64,000 nt of DNA from Kocuria rosea (GCF_006094695.1 NZ_CP035103.1:2914001-2978000), one strand, 5' to 3'; counted from the first letter of the stretch, positions 16,410-26,518 are shown. Made by a program: numbers and translations. The notes: generated by a model from the letters alone, not told the origin.

Positions 16410-17899
16410 GCAGCACCTTGTTCATCGACGGCCAGTGGCAGGCCGCCGCCGAGGGCGGCACCCGCACCATCGTCTGTCCCGCCGACGGCGCCGAGGTCGG
16501 CACCGTCGCCGAGGCGACCGCGCAGGACACCGAGCGCGCGATCGCCGCGGCCCGCCGCGCCTTCGACGACGGCCGCTGGTCGTCCGTGCCGGCGCCGGAG
16601 CGCGGGGACCTGCTGCTCCGGGTCGCCGCCCGGCTGCGCGAGCGCAAGGACGAGTTCGCCCGCGCCGAGTCCCTCGACACCGGCAAGCGGCTGGTCGAGT
16701 CCGAGATCGACATGGACGACATCGCCGCGTGCTTCACGTACTTCGGCAAGGCCGCCGCGGAGCAGGCCGGGCGCGTCGTCGACGCCGGGGACCCCACCGT
16801 GGTCTCGAAGGTCGTCACCGAGCCCGTGGGCGTGTGCGGGATGATCACGCCCTGGAACTACCCGCTGCTCCAGGCCGCGTGGAAGATCGCCCCGGCGATC
16901 GCCGCCGGGTGCACCTTCGTGCTCAAGCCCGCCGAGCTCACCCCTCACACGGCGATCCTGATGATGCAGGTCCTCCAGGAGGTCGGCCTGCCCGACGGCG
17001 TGGCCAACCTCGTGCTGGGCGCCGGCACCGAGGTGGGCGCGCCGCTGTCCTCCTCCCCCGACGTGGACCTCGTCTCCTTCACCGGCGGCGTGCTGACCGG
17101 CCGGCGGATCGCGGCCGCCGCCGCGCCCACCGTGAAGAAGGTCGCCCTGGAGCTCGGCGGCAAGAACCCCAACGTGGTCTTCGCGGACGCCGACTTCGAC
17201 GCCGCCGTGGACAACGCCCTCAACGCCGCGTTCGTGCACTCCGGGCAGGTCTGCTCGGCCGGGGCTCGCCTGGTGGTCGAGGAGCCGATCGCCGAGCGCT
17301 TCGTCGACGAGCTCGTCCGCCGGGCCGAGCGGATCCGCCTCGGCGGACCCTTCGACGAGCAGGCCGAGACCGGGCCCCTCATCTCGGCGGCCCAGCGCGA
17401 GAAGGTGCACGCGTACGTGGAGCGCGCCCGCGAGCAGGGTGCGCGCGTCCGCACCGGCGGCGAGCACTCCACCGGGACGTCCGCCGACGGGTCGCTGGAC
17501 CTCGGACGGGGCTTCTTCTACCCGCCCACCGTGATCGACCGCTGCACCCGCGAGATGGACTGCGTGCACGACGAGGCCTTCGGCCCCACCGTCACGGTCG
17601 AGACCTTCCGCACCGAGGACGAGGCCGTCGAGATCGGCAACGACACGATCTACGGCCTCGCCGGGGCCGTGTGGACCGCGGACGCCGGCCGCGCCCACCG
17701 CGTGGCGGGCCGGCTGCGCCACGGCACGATCTGGATCAACGACTTCCACCCCTACCTGCCGCAGGCGGAGTGGGGCGGGATGAAGCAGTCGGGCGTCGGG
17801 CGCGAGCTCGGCCCCACCGGCCTGGGCGAGTACCAGGAGCTCAAGCACGTCTACCAGAACACGGCCCCCGCCGTGACCGGCTGGTTCGCCGCATCCTGA
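16406..17899 (+). CDS. betB: Betaine-aldehyde dehydrogenase
   Basis: Oxidises betaine aldehyde to glycine betaine with NAD(P). The 497-residue aldehyde dehydrogenase has PWNYPLLQAAWKIAPA, the cofactor region FVLKPAELTP, the active-site glutamate in LELGGKNPNVV and the catalytic cysteine in HSGQVCSAGARLVV. The C-terminal GGMKQSGVGRELGPTGLGEY is typical of BADH. The start is GTG 16406 in a GTGA overlap with the transporter stop, behind AAGGAGG. An in-frame extension far upstream overlaps betT and is not real. It is translationally coupled to the transporter. Confidence 0.95.
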   Translation: MSSTLFIDGQWQAAAEGGTRTIVCPADGAEVGTVAEATAQDTERAIAAARRAFDDGRWSSVPAPERGDLLLRVAARLRERKDEFARAESLDTGKRLVESEIDMDDIAACFTYFGKAAAEQAGRVVDAGDPTVVSKVVTEPVGVCGMITPWNYPLLQAAWKIAPAIAAGCTFVLKPAELTPHTAILMMQVLQEVGLPDGVANLVLGAGTEVGAPLSSSPDVDLVSFTGGVLTGRRIAAAAAPTVKKVALELGGKNPNVVFADADFDAAVDNALNAAFVHSGQVCSAGARLVVEEPIAERFVDELVRRAERIRLGGPFDEQAETGPLISAAQREKVHAYVERAREQGARVRTGGEHSTGTSADGSLDLGRGFFYPPTVIDRCTREMDCVHDEAFGPTVTVETFRTEDEAVEIGNDTIYGLAGAVWTADAGRAHRVAGRLRHGTIWINDFHPYLPQAEWGGMKQSGVGRELGPTGLGEYQELKHVYQNTAPAVTGWFAAS

Positions 17900-18004
17900 C
17901 CCGTGCCCGCCCGCCCGGCGTCGTCGCCCGCACGACGACGACGCCGGCGCGCCCCTAGAACTGCCACGCCCCGAAAACTTCCCGAGACCTTCCCGAGGAG
18001 AGAC

Positions 18005-19591
18005 ATGACCACGCCCAGCACCACCCCAGCGCCAGAGACCCCGCAGGAGTTCGACTACCTGGTGGTCGGCGGCGGCTCCGCCGGCGCCGTCGTCGCCGCC
18101 CGCCTGTCCGAGGACCCGTCCGTGAGCGTCGGGCTGATCGAGGCCGGACCGCACGACCGGGACATCGACGAGGTGCTGACCCTCAGCCGGTGGATGGAGC
18201 TGCTGGAGTCCGGCTACGACTGGGACTACCCCGTCGAGGAGCAGGAGAACGGCAACTCGCACATGCGCATGGCCCGCGCCAAGGTGCTGGGCGGCTGCTC
18301 GTCGCACAACTCGTGCATCGCGTTCTGGGCCCCGGCCGAGGACCTGGACGAGTGGGAGGAGGTCCACGGCGCCGAGGGCTGGAACGCCGAGACCGCCTTC
18401 CGGCTCTACCAGAAGCTCGAGACCAACGACGACGAGGGCGCCCACCACGGCCACGACGGGCCCGTGCACCTGATGCAGATCCCGGACGACGACCCCTGCG
18501 GCGTCGCCCTGCTCGAGGCCTGCGAGCAGGCGGGGATCCCGCGCACCACCTTCAACACCGGCAAGACCGTGGTCAACGGCGCGAACTTCTTCCAGGTCAA
18601 CCGCCGCGCCGACGGCACCCGGGCGTCCTCGTCCGTGTCCTACCTGCACCCGGCCGCCGACCGGGACAACCTCACGGTCCTGCACTCGACCCAGGCCAAG
18701 CGCGTGGTCGTCGAGGACGGCCGGGCGACCGGCGTCGAGGTGGTGGACAACGCCTTCGGCACGTCCCGGACCGTGCGCGCCCGCCGCGAGGTGGTCGTCT
18801 CCGCCGGCGCCATCGACACCCCCAAGCTGCTGATGCTCTCCGGGATCGGACCCGCCGAGCACCTGCGCGAGGTCGGCGTGGACGTGCTCGTGGACGCCCC
18901 CGGCGTCGGCGAGCACCTGCAGGACCACCCCGAGGGCGTGCTCCAGTGGGAGGCCCGCCGGCCCATGGTCACCGAGTCCACCCAGTGGTGGGAGGCCGGG
19001 ATCTTCACCCAGGTGGACCCGGACACCGACCGGCCGGATCTGATGATGCACTACGGCTCGGTCAACTTCGACCTGCACACCTACCGGCAGGGCTACCCCA
19101 CCTCGGACAACGCCTTCTGCCTCACCCCGAACGTCACCCACGCGCGCTCCCGCGGCACGGTGCGCCTGCGCTCGCGGGACTTCCGGGACAAGCCCCGGGT
19201 CGACCCCCGCTACTTCACCGACCCCGAGGGCTACGACCTGCGCATCATGACCGCCGGGATCCGCAGGGCCCGGGAGATCGTCGCCCAGTCGGCGCTGGCC
19301 GAGTGGGCCGGTGCGGAGCTGTTCCCGGGCCCGGACGTGCAGACCGACGAGGAGATCGCCGACTACGTCCGGCGCACCCACAACACCGTCTACCACCCGG
19401 CCGGGTCCTGCCGGATGGGACCGGCCGACGACCCGATGTCCCCGCTGGACCCGCAGCTGCGGGTCAAGGGGGTGGCGGGCCTGCGCGTGGCCGACGCCTC
19501 GGTGATGCCGGAGCTGACCACGGTGAACCCCAACATCACCGTCTACATGATCGGGGAGCGCGCGGCGGAGCTGATCGCCGCGGACGCCTGA
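18005..19591 (+). CDS. betA: Choline dehydrogenase (GMC oxidoreductase)
   Basis: FAD enzyme that oxidises choline to betaine aldehyde and can carry it further to glycine betaine. The 528-residue protein has the FAD-binding start FDYLVVGGGSAGAVVAARLSE, the GMC signature regions KVLGGCSSHNSCIAFW and SAGAIDTPKLLMLSGIGP. The catalytic histidine region reads NTVYHPAGSCRMG. The C-terminal VVNPNITVYMIGE-type block is present as TTVNPNITVYMIGERAAELI. ATG 18005 follows GAGGAG. It is the third gene of the betT-betB-betA unit, 105 bp after betB, and is followed by a strong terminator. Confidence 0.94.
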   Translation: MTTPSTTPAPETPQEFDYLVVGGGSAGAVVAARLSEDPSVSVGLIEAGPHDRDIDEVLTLSRWMELLESGYDWDYPVEEQENGNSHMRMARAKVLGGCSSHNSCIAFWAPAEDLDEWEEVHGAEGWNAETAFRLYQKLETNDDEGAHHGHDGPVHLMQIPDDDPCGVALLEACEQAGIPRTTFNTGKTVVNGANFFQVNRRADGTRASSSVSYLHPAADRDNLTVLHSTQAKRVVVEDGRATGVEVVDNAFGTSRTVRARREVVVSAGAIDTPKLLMLSGIGPAEHLREVGVDVLVDAPGVGEHLQDHPEGVLQWEARRPMVTESTQWWEAGIFTQVDPDTDRPDLMMHYGSVNFDLHTYRQGYPTSDNAFCLTPNVTHARSRGTVRLRSRDFRDKPRVDPRYFTDPEGYDLRIMTAGIRRAREIVAQSALAEWAGAELFPGPDVQTDEEIADYVRRTHNTVYHPAGSCRMGPADDPMSPLDPQLRVKGVAGLRVADASVMPELTTVNPNITVYMIGERAAELIAADA

Positions 19592-19630
19592 GCGCCTCCC
19601 GCGCAGCACCCCCGCCGCCGGACCGGGCGC

Positions 19631-19669
19631 GGACGGGCCCCGGGTCGCACACCGACCCGGGGCCCGTCC
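19631..19669. terminator. Terminator after betA
   Basis: A perfect 17-bp stem (GGACGGGCCCCGGGTCG and its complement) with a CACAC loop lies between betA and the convergent 1041-residue protein gene. It could serve both strands. Confidence 0.75.
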
Positions 19670-19694
19670 GTCCCGGCCGCCCACTCAGCTCAGC

Positions 19695-22600
19695 TCAGCT
19701 CATGAGCTTGTCCACCAGGGCCTGGGCGAACTCGGGCGTGACGTCCCCGTAGTTGAGCGAGAAGTCCTCGTCCACCTTGGCGGGCAGCAGCCCGGAGCAC
19801 AGGACGGCGGCGCGGGCGTAGAGCCCGGCCAGCTCCGCGCCGATGGGCACGGACAGCAGCTCCAGCTCGGGGTCGTAGGAGACGATCGGCACCCCCGCCT
19901 GCCGGGCCGCGAAGTGCTTGCCGATGCCCGAGGCCACGAACCGGGCGTGGCCGGACTCGACGTCGGCCGGGGTGCGGAACGCGTACCGGGTCCGGTGGTG
20001 GTGGTTGATCCGGTACAGCCCCGGGCGGTTCCGGTCCTCGGTGAGCTCCCACGTGGCGTCCTCGGGGACGAAGCGCTCGGCCACCCCGTTGTACTGCATC
20101 TCCGCGCGCCGCAGCTGCTCCTCGACCTCGGACAGCGGGGGCAGGGTCTCCAGCATCGCGGGCCCGGCGTCGAAGACGACGTCGCACAGCCCCACCGGCA
20201 GCGCCTCCTGCAGCGTCCCGAGGTCCACGTCCTGCAGCAGGGTGGTCCCGTGGTCCTCCGGGGAGAGCACCACCACGGACGCCTCCTGGGCCGCGGCCGC
20301 CTCCGCGACCACGGCCTCCTTCTCCGGGGTCCAGCCGCCCGTGAGCAGCACGGAGCCGTCCACGAGCTGGGTGAGCGAGGGCCCGCAGACCTGCCAGCGC
20401 CGCACGGTCCAGTGCTCGTCGCGGACCACCTCGAGGAAGCCGAGGGCCTGCAGGTGGCCCACGAACCACTCCTCGAACCGCTCGGAGTCCTCGAGCTGGC
20501 GGGCCACGATGGACAGGCTCGAGCGCTTCCCGCCGCCCAGGAACGTGAGGGCGTCCCGGAACGGCGCCCAGGACGTCGGGTACTCCCCCTCGTCCGGGCC
20601 GATGAAGCGCAGCGCCTCCACGGAGCCGGTGGAGGTGAGCGCGGAGGGCTTCGTGAGCCGGCCCGGATAGCGCTTCTGCAGCCCGCACTGGGCGCACTGC
20701 CCGAAGATCCACGGCGCCTTCGCCTTGGGCTCCATGGCCGGCAGCACGATGCGGTGCCGGCCGGTGGCCAGGCAGGAGCGCCCCTCCGGCTCGGGCAGCG
20801 CGTTGGTGCGCTCGAGCAGCAGCTGCCCCTCCGAGGAGTGCCAGCCCGGGGCGCCGGGGACCTCGTGGTCCCCGGCGGCCTCCCGTGCGGGCAGGTTGTC
20901 GAAGGCGCCCTGCACGTACCGCTCGGGCAGCTCCGCCACGATGCCCGCGGTGACGGGCCACAGGGGCTCCTCCTCGACGTGCACCATCTCGCCCTCGTAG
21001 CCGAGGGAGCGCTGGGTCAGGTGGAAGGACGAGTCGCGGAGCTTGAACTCGCGGCGCTGCCGGACCGTGCGCCCCGCCTTGAGGACGAGGGTGTAGTCGT
21101 TGGGCTTGAGGGTCCGGTCCGCCCGCGCCATCGGCGTGCCGTGCAGCGAGATCTGGAACGGGGGCACACGCCCCTCCACGAGCTTGGCCTTCTCCAGCTT
21201 GAAGGAGTGCGGGTTGCGCCACTCGCACTCCACGGTGAGGGGCGCGTCCGTGTCCGAGGTGATGGTCACCTGCGGCGGGCGCAGCGCGGACCAGCGCACC
21301 ACGTCGCCGGGGATCCGCAGCCCGCCGGAGAGGGTCACGGCGGGCACGAGACGGGGCACCAGGCCGGAGAAGTTGTCGTTCGCGGTCAGCTCCGGGTTGC
21401 CCGCGCGCAGCACCTGCACGTCGTCGAACATCACCCACCCCTCGGCGAGGCCGTGGCTGCCGGCCTCCACGAAGCGGTAGTCCGGGGAGGCGGAGTCGTC
21501 GAGGATCCGCTTGATCTGGGCGATCCACTCCGGCTCGTCCCGGACCATGATCCGGCACGGCCAGGCCGCGGGGATGTGGTCCACGGAGATGAAGGTGTCC
21601 GAGAACCCGTCCTTCGCGAAGATGACGACGGGACGCGGGTGGCGCTCGAAGCGCACGTCCCCGGCGCTGAGCTGCAGGGTCCCGCCCAGCAGCGTCCCCG
21701 GGTCCATCCGCGCGGTGTAGGCGGAGACCCCCAGGAAGGCGTCCCCGATGAAGGACAGGAACACGGTGCGGGGCCCCGCCGTGGTCTCGAGCTCCACCTC
21801 CCGGCCGGAGAGGAAGCGCTTGGGCACCACGAAGCCGAGCTCGAACACGGGGTTGCCCACGTAGTCGGTGCTGTCCGTGAGGGACAGCGAGCAGGACTTC
21901 ACGGCGCTGCGGCCGGGCCCCCGGCCGTTCGCGCGGACCTCGGCGCGGGCCTGCTCGCGGGACTGCTCCCAGACCGCGAGCTCCGCGAGCGCGATCTCGA
22001 GACCGGGCTCGCGGGTGAGGGGGTTCGCCCAGACCTGCTTCATGGCCTTGGACGCCTTCGTCTCGGCCATGTCGAGCCAGAAGTCGAGGTAGACCCCGAG
22101 CTCGGCGGCGGAGAGCCCCTGCGCGGTGGTCATCCCCAGGTCCTCGAACATGCGGTGCAGCTGGCGCCGCTCGGCCTCGCCGAACATCGTCTGGGACAGC
22201 GCGAGCCCGACCGGCCGCTGGTTCACCGCGTACGCCGTGGGCAGCCCGATCTCGCCGTTGCGCAGCTCGAGCCAGTAGCGCAGCGCGTCCCAGTACGCCT
22301 CGGTGTCCTTCTTGAAGGAGGACTCGAGGGCCTTCGCGTTCTCCGGGCCGGCCTGCAGGAGCACGGTCAGGGGCAGGAAGAACGTGGAGACGGACTTGTT
22401 GCCCGTGCGCGCGGCCAGGGTCGACATGTGCCGCCCGGCGAGCGCGAACAGGGCGAGCAGGGCGACGACGGGCGGCGGCGGGATCTCCGCGATGGAGTCC
22501 AGGCTGCGGCGGGTGGCGCGGTACCACTGGCCGTTGAGCCGGTTGAAGACGTCGAACACCGAGCGCCGCCCGTCCTCGGTCACCAGCAGGGGCGTCACCG

Positions 22601-22820
22601 AGTCGGCGAGCGCCCGCAGGGTCGAGGGCCCGTCGAGGCCGCGCTCCTCGCCGATCGCGGCGAGCGTCTTGTCGTCGAGGTCGAGGTAGATCAGCTCTCC
22701 CGCCCGCTCCGGGCCGAAGAACGCCGCGCAGACCGCGTCGTTCCAGCGGAGGTAGGCGAGCTCCTCGGCACTGTCGGCAATGGCATGGTCTCCGAGGCGG
22801 AGCCCAGCAGTGTCGGGCAC
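19695..22820 (-). CDS. Large protein of unknown family, divergent partner of a SNF2 helicase
   Basis: About 1041 residues from GTG 22820, with GGAGG just upstream; the open frame extends further but would overlap the divergent helicase gene. The first 300 residues look helical (DHAIADSAEELAYLRWNDAV onward). Residues about 300-690 look rich in beta strands. A CxxC knuckle (GQCAQCGLQKRYPG) lies near residue 710, and a winged-helix-like segment (FEEWFVGHLQALGFLEVV) follows near 780. The last 200 residues end in FSLNYGDVTPEFAQALVDKL. I recognise no catalytic motif or named family. The 127-bp divergent spacer shared with the helicase suggests a joint role, possibly nucleic acid handling or phage defence, which is inference only. 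Confidence 0.75.
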   Translation of the reverse strand: MPDTAGLRLGDHAIADSAEELAYLRWNDAVCAAFFGPERAGELIYLDLDDKTLAAIGEERGLDGPSTLRALADSVTPLLVTEDGRRSVFDVFNRLNGQWYRATRRSLDSIAEIPPPPVVALLALFALAGRHMSTLAARTGNKSVSTFFLPLTVLLQAGPENAKALESSFKKDTEAYWDALRYWLELRNGEIGLPTAYAVNQRPVGLALSQTMFGEAERRQLHRMFEDLGMTTAQGLSAAELGVYLDFWLDMAETKASKAMKQVWANPLTREPGLEIALAELAVWEQSREQARAEVRANGRGPGRSAVKSCSLSLTDSTDYVGNPVFELGFVVPKRFLSGREVELETTAGPRTVFLSFIGDAFLGVSAYTARMDPGTLLGGTLQLSAGDVRFERHPRPVVIFAKDGFSDTFISVDHIPAAWPCRIMVRDEPEWIAQIKRILDDSASPDYRFVEAGSHGLAEGWVMFDDVQVLRAGNPELTANDNFSGLVPRLVPAVTLSGGLRIPGDVVRWSALRPPQVTITSDTDAPLTVECEWRNPHSFKLEKAKLVEGRVPPFQISLHGTPMARADRTLKPNDYTLVLKAGRTVRQRREFKLRDSSFHLTQRSLGYEGEMVHVEEEPLWPVTAGIVAELPERYVQGAFDNLPAREAAGDHEVPGAPGWHSSEGQLLLERTNALPEPEGRSCLATGRHRIVLPAMEPKAKAPWIFGQCAQCGLQKRYPGRLTKPSALTSTGSVEALRFIGPDEGEYPTSWAPFRDALTFLGGGKRSSLSIVARQLEDSERFEEWFVGHLQALGFLEVVRDEHWTVRRWQVCGPSLTQLVDGSVLLTGGWTPEKEAVVAEAAAAQEASVVVLSPEDHGTTLLQDVDLGTLQEALPVGLCDVVFDAGPAMLETLPPLSEVEEQLRRAEMQYNGVAERFVPEDATWELTEDRNRPGLYRINHHHRTRYAFRTPADVESGHARFVASGIGKHFAARQAGVPIVSYDPELELLSVPIGAELAGLYARAAVLCSGLLPAKVDEDFSLNYGDVTPEFAQALVDKLMS

Positions 22821-22878
22821 GAGTCCTCCGTCCGCGGCCGCACGTGGGGCCGCTGTCGTCGTTCGAGGGGTCGCCTCG

Positions 22879-22884
22879 ATTATA
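22879..22884 (-). promoter_or_regulatory. -10 element for the 1041-residue protein gene
   Basis: A perfect TATAAT on the minus strand, rare in this GC-rich sequence, lies 58 bases before the GTG start. No clear -35 is seen. The same AT-rich patch may also contain the plus-strand promoter for the helicase. Confidence 0.5.
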
Positions 22885-22947
22885 GAGAGCCCGCGGGGCC
22901 GCTCCGCACGCGCGGCGCCCGGCGCCCCGGCCCGATACGGTGGGACG

Positions 22948-25900
22948 ATGCACTCCCCTCCCGGTCCCCTCGTGGACTCCCGGCGGCTCGTCGCCGCCTC
23001 CGGGCCCGCCGTCTTCCGCCGCGGCCAGGAGTACTTCCGCACCGGACGTGTGCGCGCCGTGCGCTGGTCCCCGGGCGCCGAGGGGTCCGGCAGCCTCTCC
23101 GCCGAGGTCGAGGGCTCCGGGTCGGTGTACTCGGTCTCCGTGCGGGTCGGGGCCGGCGGCGCCCCGGGACCGGCCTGGTGCAGCTGCCCGGCCGGCGGGT
23201 TCTGCAAGCACGCCGTGGCCACCGTGCTGCGCCACAACTTCGAGACCGCGGTCCGGGCCCACCAGCAGGGCGGGACCGCGGCGCCGTCGTCCCCGGCCGG
23301 CGCCGCGGCCCCCGAGGGTGCCGCCCCCCGGGCGGGCACCGCGCCCGGGCGACGCGGCGGGGCGCCCGACTGGAAGGACGCCCTGACCGAGATACTGGGC
23401 GGGCCGGACGCCGCGGAACCGCCCGCGGAGGAGCCCGAGGGGGTGGCCCTGGAGTTCGACCTGCGCCGGGAGCCGTACCGCTACGTGCACGGCACGGGCC
23501 GGGCGGGCTCGCCGTGGCACCTCTACGTCCGCCCGGTGCGCCGGGGCCGGCGGGGCGGGTGGATCAAGGGCGGGCTGGACTGGGAGAGCGTCACCGCCGA
23601 CGCCGGCCGGTGGTCGCTGAGCCCCGCCCAGGTCGACTGGTTCGACGAGCTCCGGGCGCTGAGCGCCACCCGCTCCCCCTACGCGGTGCACGACCGGCAC
23701 TGGATCCGGCTCGACTCCTACGCCTCCCCCCTCCTGTGGGGCATCCTCGCCCGGGCGGAGACCGCCGGGATCACCCTGGTCGGCCGGGAGCACGGGCTGC
23801 CCGTGACGGTCGAGGAGCCCGGACGCTTCCACGTGGACGTGCTGCGCGGGCCCGGGAAGGACCTCGAGCTGCGGCCCACGGTGGACAGCGGCGGCCGCCG
23901 GATCGCCCTGGGCACCGCCCGGATCATCGGGGACCCCGGGCACGGGCTGTTCGCCCCGGACGGGGACCCGCAGGACGTCGCCGACACCGAGGACCTCAAC
24001 GTCTTCCCGCTGCGCCTCGTGCCCCTGGCCACCCGGCTCACCCGCGAGCAGCGGCGGTTCCTGGACACGGCGGGCGGTCTGCGGATCCCCGAGGACGAGG
24101 TCGAGGAGTTCTTCGACCGCTACTTCCCGCGCCTGCACCGCAGCATGGACGTGGACACCGGGGACGGGTCCATCGAGCTGCCGCAGGTCGCGGACCCGGA
24201 GCTGGTGCTCACCCTGGAGCACCAGGAGCTCACGATCCGCGCCCGCTGGGAGTGGGAGTACCAGAAGGGCCGCGACCGGATCCTGCTGCCCTTCCGCCCC
24301 GAGGACCCGCTCGCCGACGAGCCCGTGCACCGCGAGTCGTCCTGGGAGACGGCGGTCACCGCCGCCGTCCGGCACCGGGCGCCGGGGGTGGACTTCCGCC
24401 GCTCGAGCTACGTGGCGCAGGACGCGCTGGTGCTCGTGCGGGAGTGGCTGCCCGCCCTCGAGAAGGTCCCGGACCTGCGGATCGAGCACACCGGTGGGCG
24501 CATGGCCTACCAGCAGATCGCCGACCCGCCCACCATCACCGTCAGCACCGCCGCCACCGAGCGCCGCGACTGGTTCGACCTCGGGGTCACGGTCAAGGTG
24601 GGCGAGTTCTACATCTCCTTCGCCGACGTCTTCCGCGCCCTCGACCTCGGCCAGGACGTGATGCTGGCCCCGGACGGGTCCTGGTTCTCCCTGGACCGCC
24701 CCGAGTTCGACCGGCTGCGCGAGCTGATCGCCGAGGCCCGCTCGCTGCAGGAGACCCCCGAGGGACCGCTGCGCATCCACCGGCACCAGGCCGGGCTGTG
24801 GCAGGACTTCGAGGACGTCGCGACGGACACCGACCAGGCCGAGGCCTGGCGGGAGGGGGTGCGCTCCCTGCTCGAGCTCGGGACCCTCGAGGCGCCCCCC
24901 GTGCCCGCGACCCTGCACGCCGAGCTGCGGCCGTACCAGCGCGACGGCTACTCGTGGCTGAGCGTGCTGTGGGACCACGGCCTGGGCGGGATCCTCGCCG
25001 ACGACATGGGTCTGGGCAAGACCGTGCAGGCCATCGCCCTGATCTGCCGCGCCGTCGAGCGCGACCCGGACCTCCCCCCGTTCCTGGTGGTCGCCCCGAC
25101 CTCCGTGGTGCCCAACTGGACGGCGGAGATCCGCCGCTTCGCCCCGTCCCTGCCGGTCGTGGGCGTGACCGACACCCAGGCCAAGGCCGGCACCGATCTC
25201 GTGGACGCCGCCGCCGGCGCCCGTGTGGTGGTGACCTCCTACACCCTGTTGCGCCTGGACGAGGCCGCCTACCGGGGGATGTCCTGGGCGGGGGTGCTCC
25301 TCGACGAGGCGCAGTTCGTGAAGAACCCGCGGACCAAGGCGCACCGGGCCGCGAAGGACCTGGACGCCCCGTTCAAGCTGGCGATCACGGGCACCCCCCT
25401 CGAGAACAGCCTCGTGGAGCTGTGGGCGCTCCTGTCCCTGACGGCGCCCGGCCTGTTCCCGTCCCGGCGGAAGTTCACGGAGACCTACCAGCGCCCCATC
25501 GAGCGCGGGGAGGACGCCGCCGCCCTCGCCCGGCTGCGCCGCCGCGTCAAGCCCCTCATGCTCCGCCGCACCAAGGAGTCCGTGGACCTGGAGCTGCCCC
25601 CCAAGCTCGAGCAGACCATCGAGGTGGAGCTCTCCCCCGCGCACCGCCGCATCTACGACACGCGCCTGCAGCGCGAGCGGCAGAAGGTCCTGGGCCTGCT
25701 GCGCGACCTCGACCGCAACCGGTTCACGATCTTCCAGTCCCTGACCACCCTGCGCCTGCTCAGCCTCGACGCGTCCCTCGTGGACCCCACGGCGGACGTC
25801 TCCTCGAGCAAGCTCGACCTGCTCTTCGAGCACCTGCCCGAGATCGTGGCGGAGGGCCACCGGCCCCTGGTGTTCAGCCAGTTCACGAGCTTCCTCAAGA

Positions 25901-26310
25901 AGGCTGCGGCCCGCCTGGACGAGCTGCGGATCCCCTACGCCTACCTCGACGGCTCCACGACGGACCGGGCCAGGGTGCTCGAGCGGTTCACGTCCGGGCA
26001 GGTCCCCGTGTTCCTGGTCAGCCTCAAGGCCGGCGGCTTCGGGCTCAACCTCACCCAGGCGGACTACTGCTTCCTCCTGGACCCGTGGTGGAACCCCGCC
26101 ACCGAGGAGCAGGCCGTGGACCGGACCCACCGGATCGGTCAGCAGAAGAAGGTCATGGTCTACCGGCTCGTGGCCCGGGACACGATCGAGGAGAAGGTCA
26201 TGGAGCTCAAGGAGCGCAAGGCCAGGCTGTTCACCGCCGTGCTGGACGACGACAGGATGTTCTCCAGCGCCCTCACCGCCGAGGACATCCGGGGCCTGCT
26301 CACGCCGTGA
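22948..26310 (+). CDS. SWIM zinc finger plus SNF2-type DEAD/DEAH helicase
   Basis: A 1120-residue ATP-dependent DNA translocase. The N-terminus has a SWIM zinc finger (WCSCPAGGFCKHAV; C78, C80, C86, H88), thought to bind DNA or protein. A bacterial SNF2-associated region covers the middle. The motor starts near residue 650: GGILADDMGLGKTVQAI (Walker A, about 688-692), VLLDEAQFVKN (DEAQ box, about 786), ITGTPLENSLVELWALL, VFSQFTSFL, and AVDRTHRIGQQKKVMVYRL (motif VI, about 1061). All motor motifs are intact. ATG 22948 is 127 bp from the divergent start. The family occurs in repair and in defence systems; the partner is the unknown 1041-residue protein. Confidence 0.95.
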   Translation: MHSPPGPLVDSRRLVAASGPAVFRRGQEYFRTGRVRAVRWSPGAEGSGSLSAEVEGSGSVYSVSVRVGAGGAPGPAWCSCPAGGFCKHAVATVLRHNFETAVRAHQQGGTAAPSSPAGAAAPEGAAPRAGTAPGRRGGAPDWKDALTEILGGPDAAEPPAEEPEGVALEFDLRREPYRYVHGTGRAGSPWHLYVRPVRRGRRGGWIKGGLDWESVTADAGRWSLSPAQVDWFDELRALSATRSPYAVHDRHWIRLDSYASPLLWGILARAETAGITLVGREHGLPVTVEEPGRFHVDVLRGPGKDLELRPTVDSGGRRIALGTARIIGDPGHGLFAPDGDPQDVADTEDLNVFPLRLVPLATRLTREQRRFLDTAGGLRIPEDEVEEFFDRYFPRLHRSMDVDTGDGSIELPQVADPELVLTLEHQELTIRARWEWEYQKGRDRILLPFRPEDPLADEPVHRESSWETAVTAAVRHRAPGVDFRRSSYVAQDALVLVREWLPALEKVPDLRIEHTGGRMAYQQIADPPTITVSTAATERRDWFDLGVTVKVGEFYISFADVFRALDLGQDVMLAPDGSWFSLDRPEFDRLRELIAEARSLQETPEGPLRIHRHQAGLWQDFEDVATDTDQAEAWREGVRSLLELGTLEAPPVPATLHAELRPYQRDGYSWLSVLWDHGLGGILADDMGLGKTVQAIALICRAVERDPDLPPFLVVAPTSVVPNWTAEIRRFAPSLPVVGVTDTQAKAGTDLVDAAAGARVVVTSYTLLRLDEAAYRGMSWAGVLLDEAQFVKNPRTKAHRAAKDLDAPFKLAITGTPLENSLVELWALLSLTAPGLFPSRRKFTETYQRPIERGEDAAALARLRRRVKPLMLRRTKESVDLELPPKLEQTIEVELSPAHRRIYDTRLQRERQKVLGLLRDLDRNRFTIFQSLTTLRLLSLDASLVDPTADVSSSKLDLLFEHLPEIVAEGHRPLVFSQFTSFLKKAAARLDELRIPYAYLDGSTTDRARVLERFTSGQVPVFLVSLKAGGFGLNLTQADYCFLLDPWWNPATEEQAVDRTHRIGQQKKVMVYRLVARDTIEEKVMELKERKARLFTAVLDDDRMFSSALTAEDIRGLLTP

Positions 26311-26396
26311 CCTGCGGGTTCGTCCACCGGCCGTTGCTGGACGCGTCATCAGGGGGTCACATTCCCCCGCACGCGCGACGACCGGGGAGCAGGCAC

Positions 26397-26402
26397 TAGC
26401 AT
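26397..26402 (+). promoter_or_regulatory. Possible -10 element before the 470-residue protein gene
   Basis: TAGCAT about 117 bases before the ATG. The 208-bp gap after the helicase gene and this hexamer suggest the third gene of the module may have its own promoter. Confidence 0.3.
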
Positions 26403-26410
26403 CGGAAGTG

Positions 26411-26446
26411 CGTGGTGTCGTGCGGCGGCGTGGTGTCGTACGGCGG
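26411..26446. repeat. 18-bp tandem repeat in the leader of the 470-residue protein gene
   Basis: Two adjacent copies of CGTGGTGTCGTGCGGCGG differ at one base (TGC against TAC). They lie directly downstream of the TAGCAT hexamer and could be a regulator site or a simple slippage product. Confidence 0.6.
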
Positions 26447-26518
26447 CGCGGCCCCCTCGGCCCGGGCGCCTTCCCCGAGCCGATCCGACCATCTGACCAT
26501 CCGACCGGAGGATCCTCC

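Noticed and set aside
22821..23339. N-terminal extension of the 1041-residue protein gene
   Set aside because: The extra frame runs through the divergent promoter and the start of the SNF2 gene, has no family-like sequence, and a GTG with a ribosome-binding site exists at 22820.
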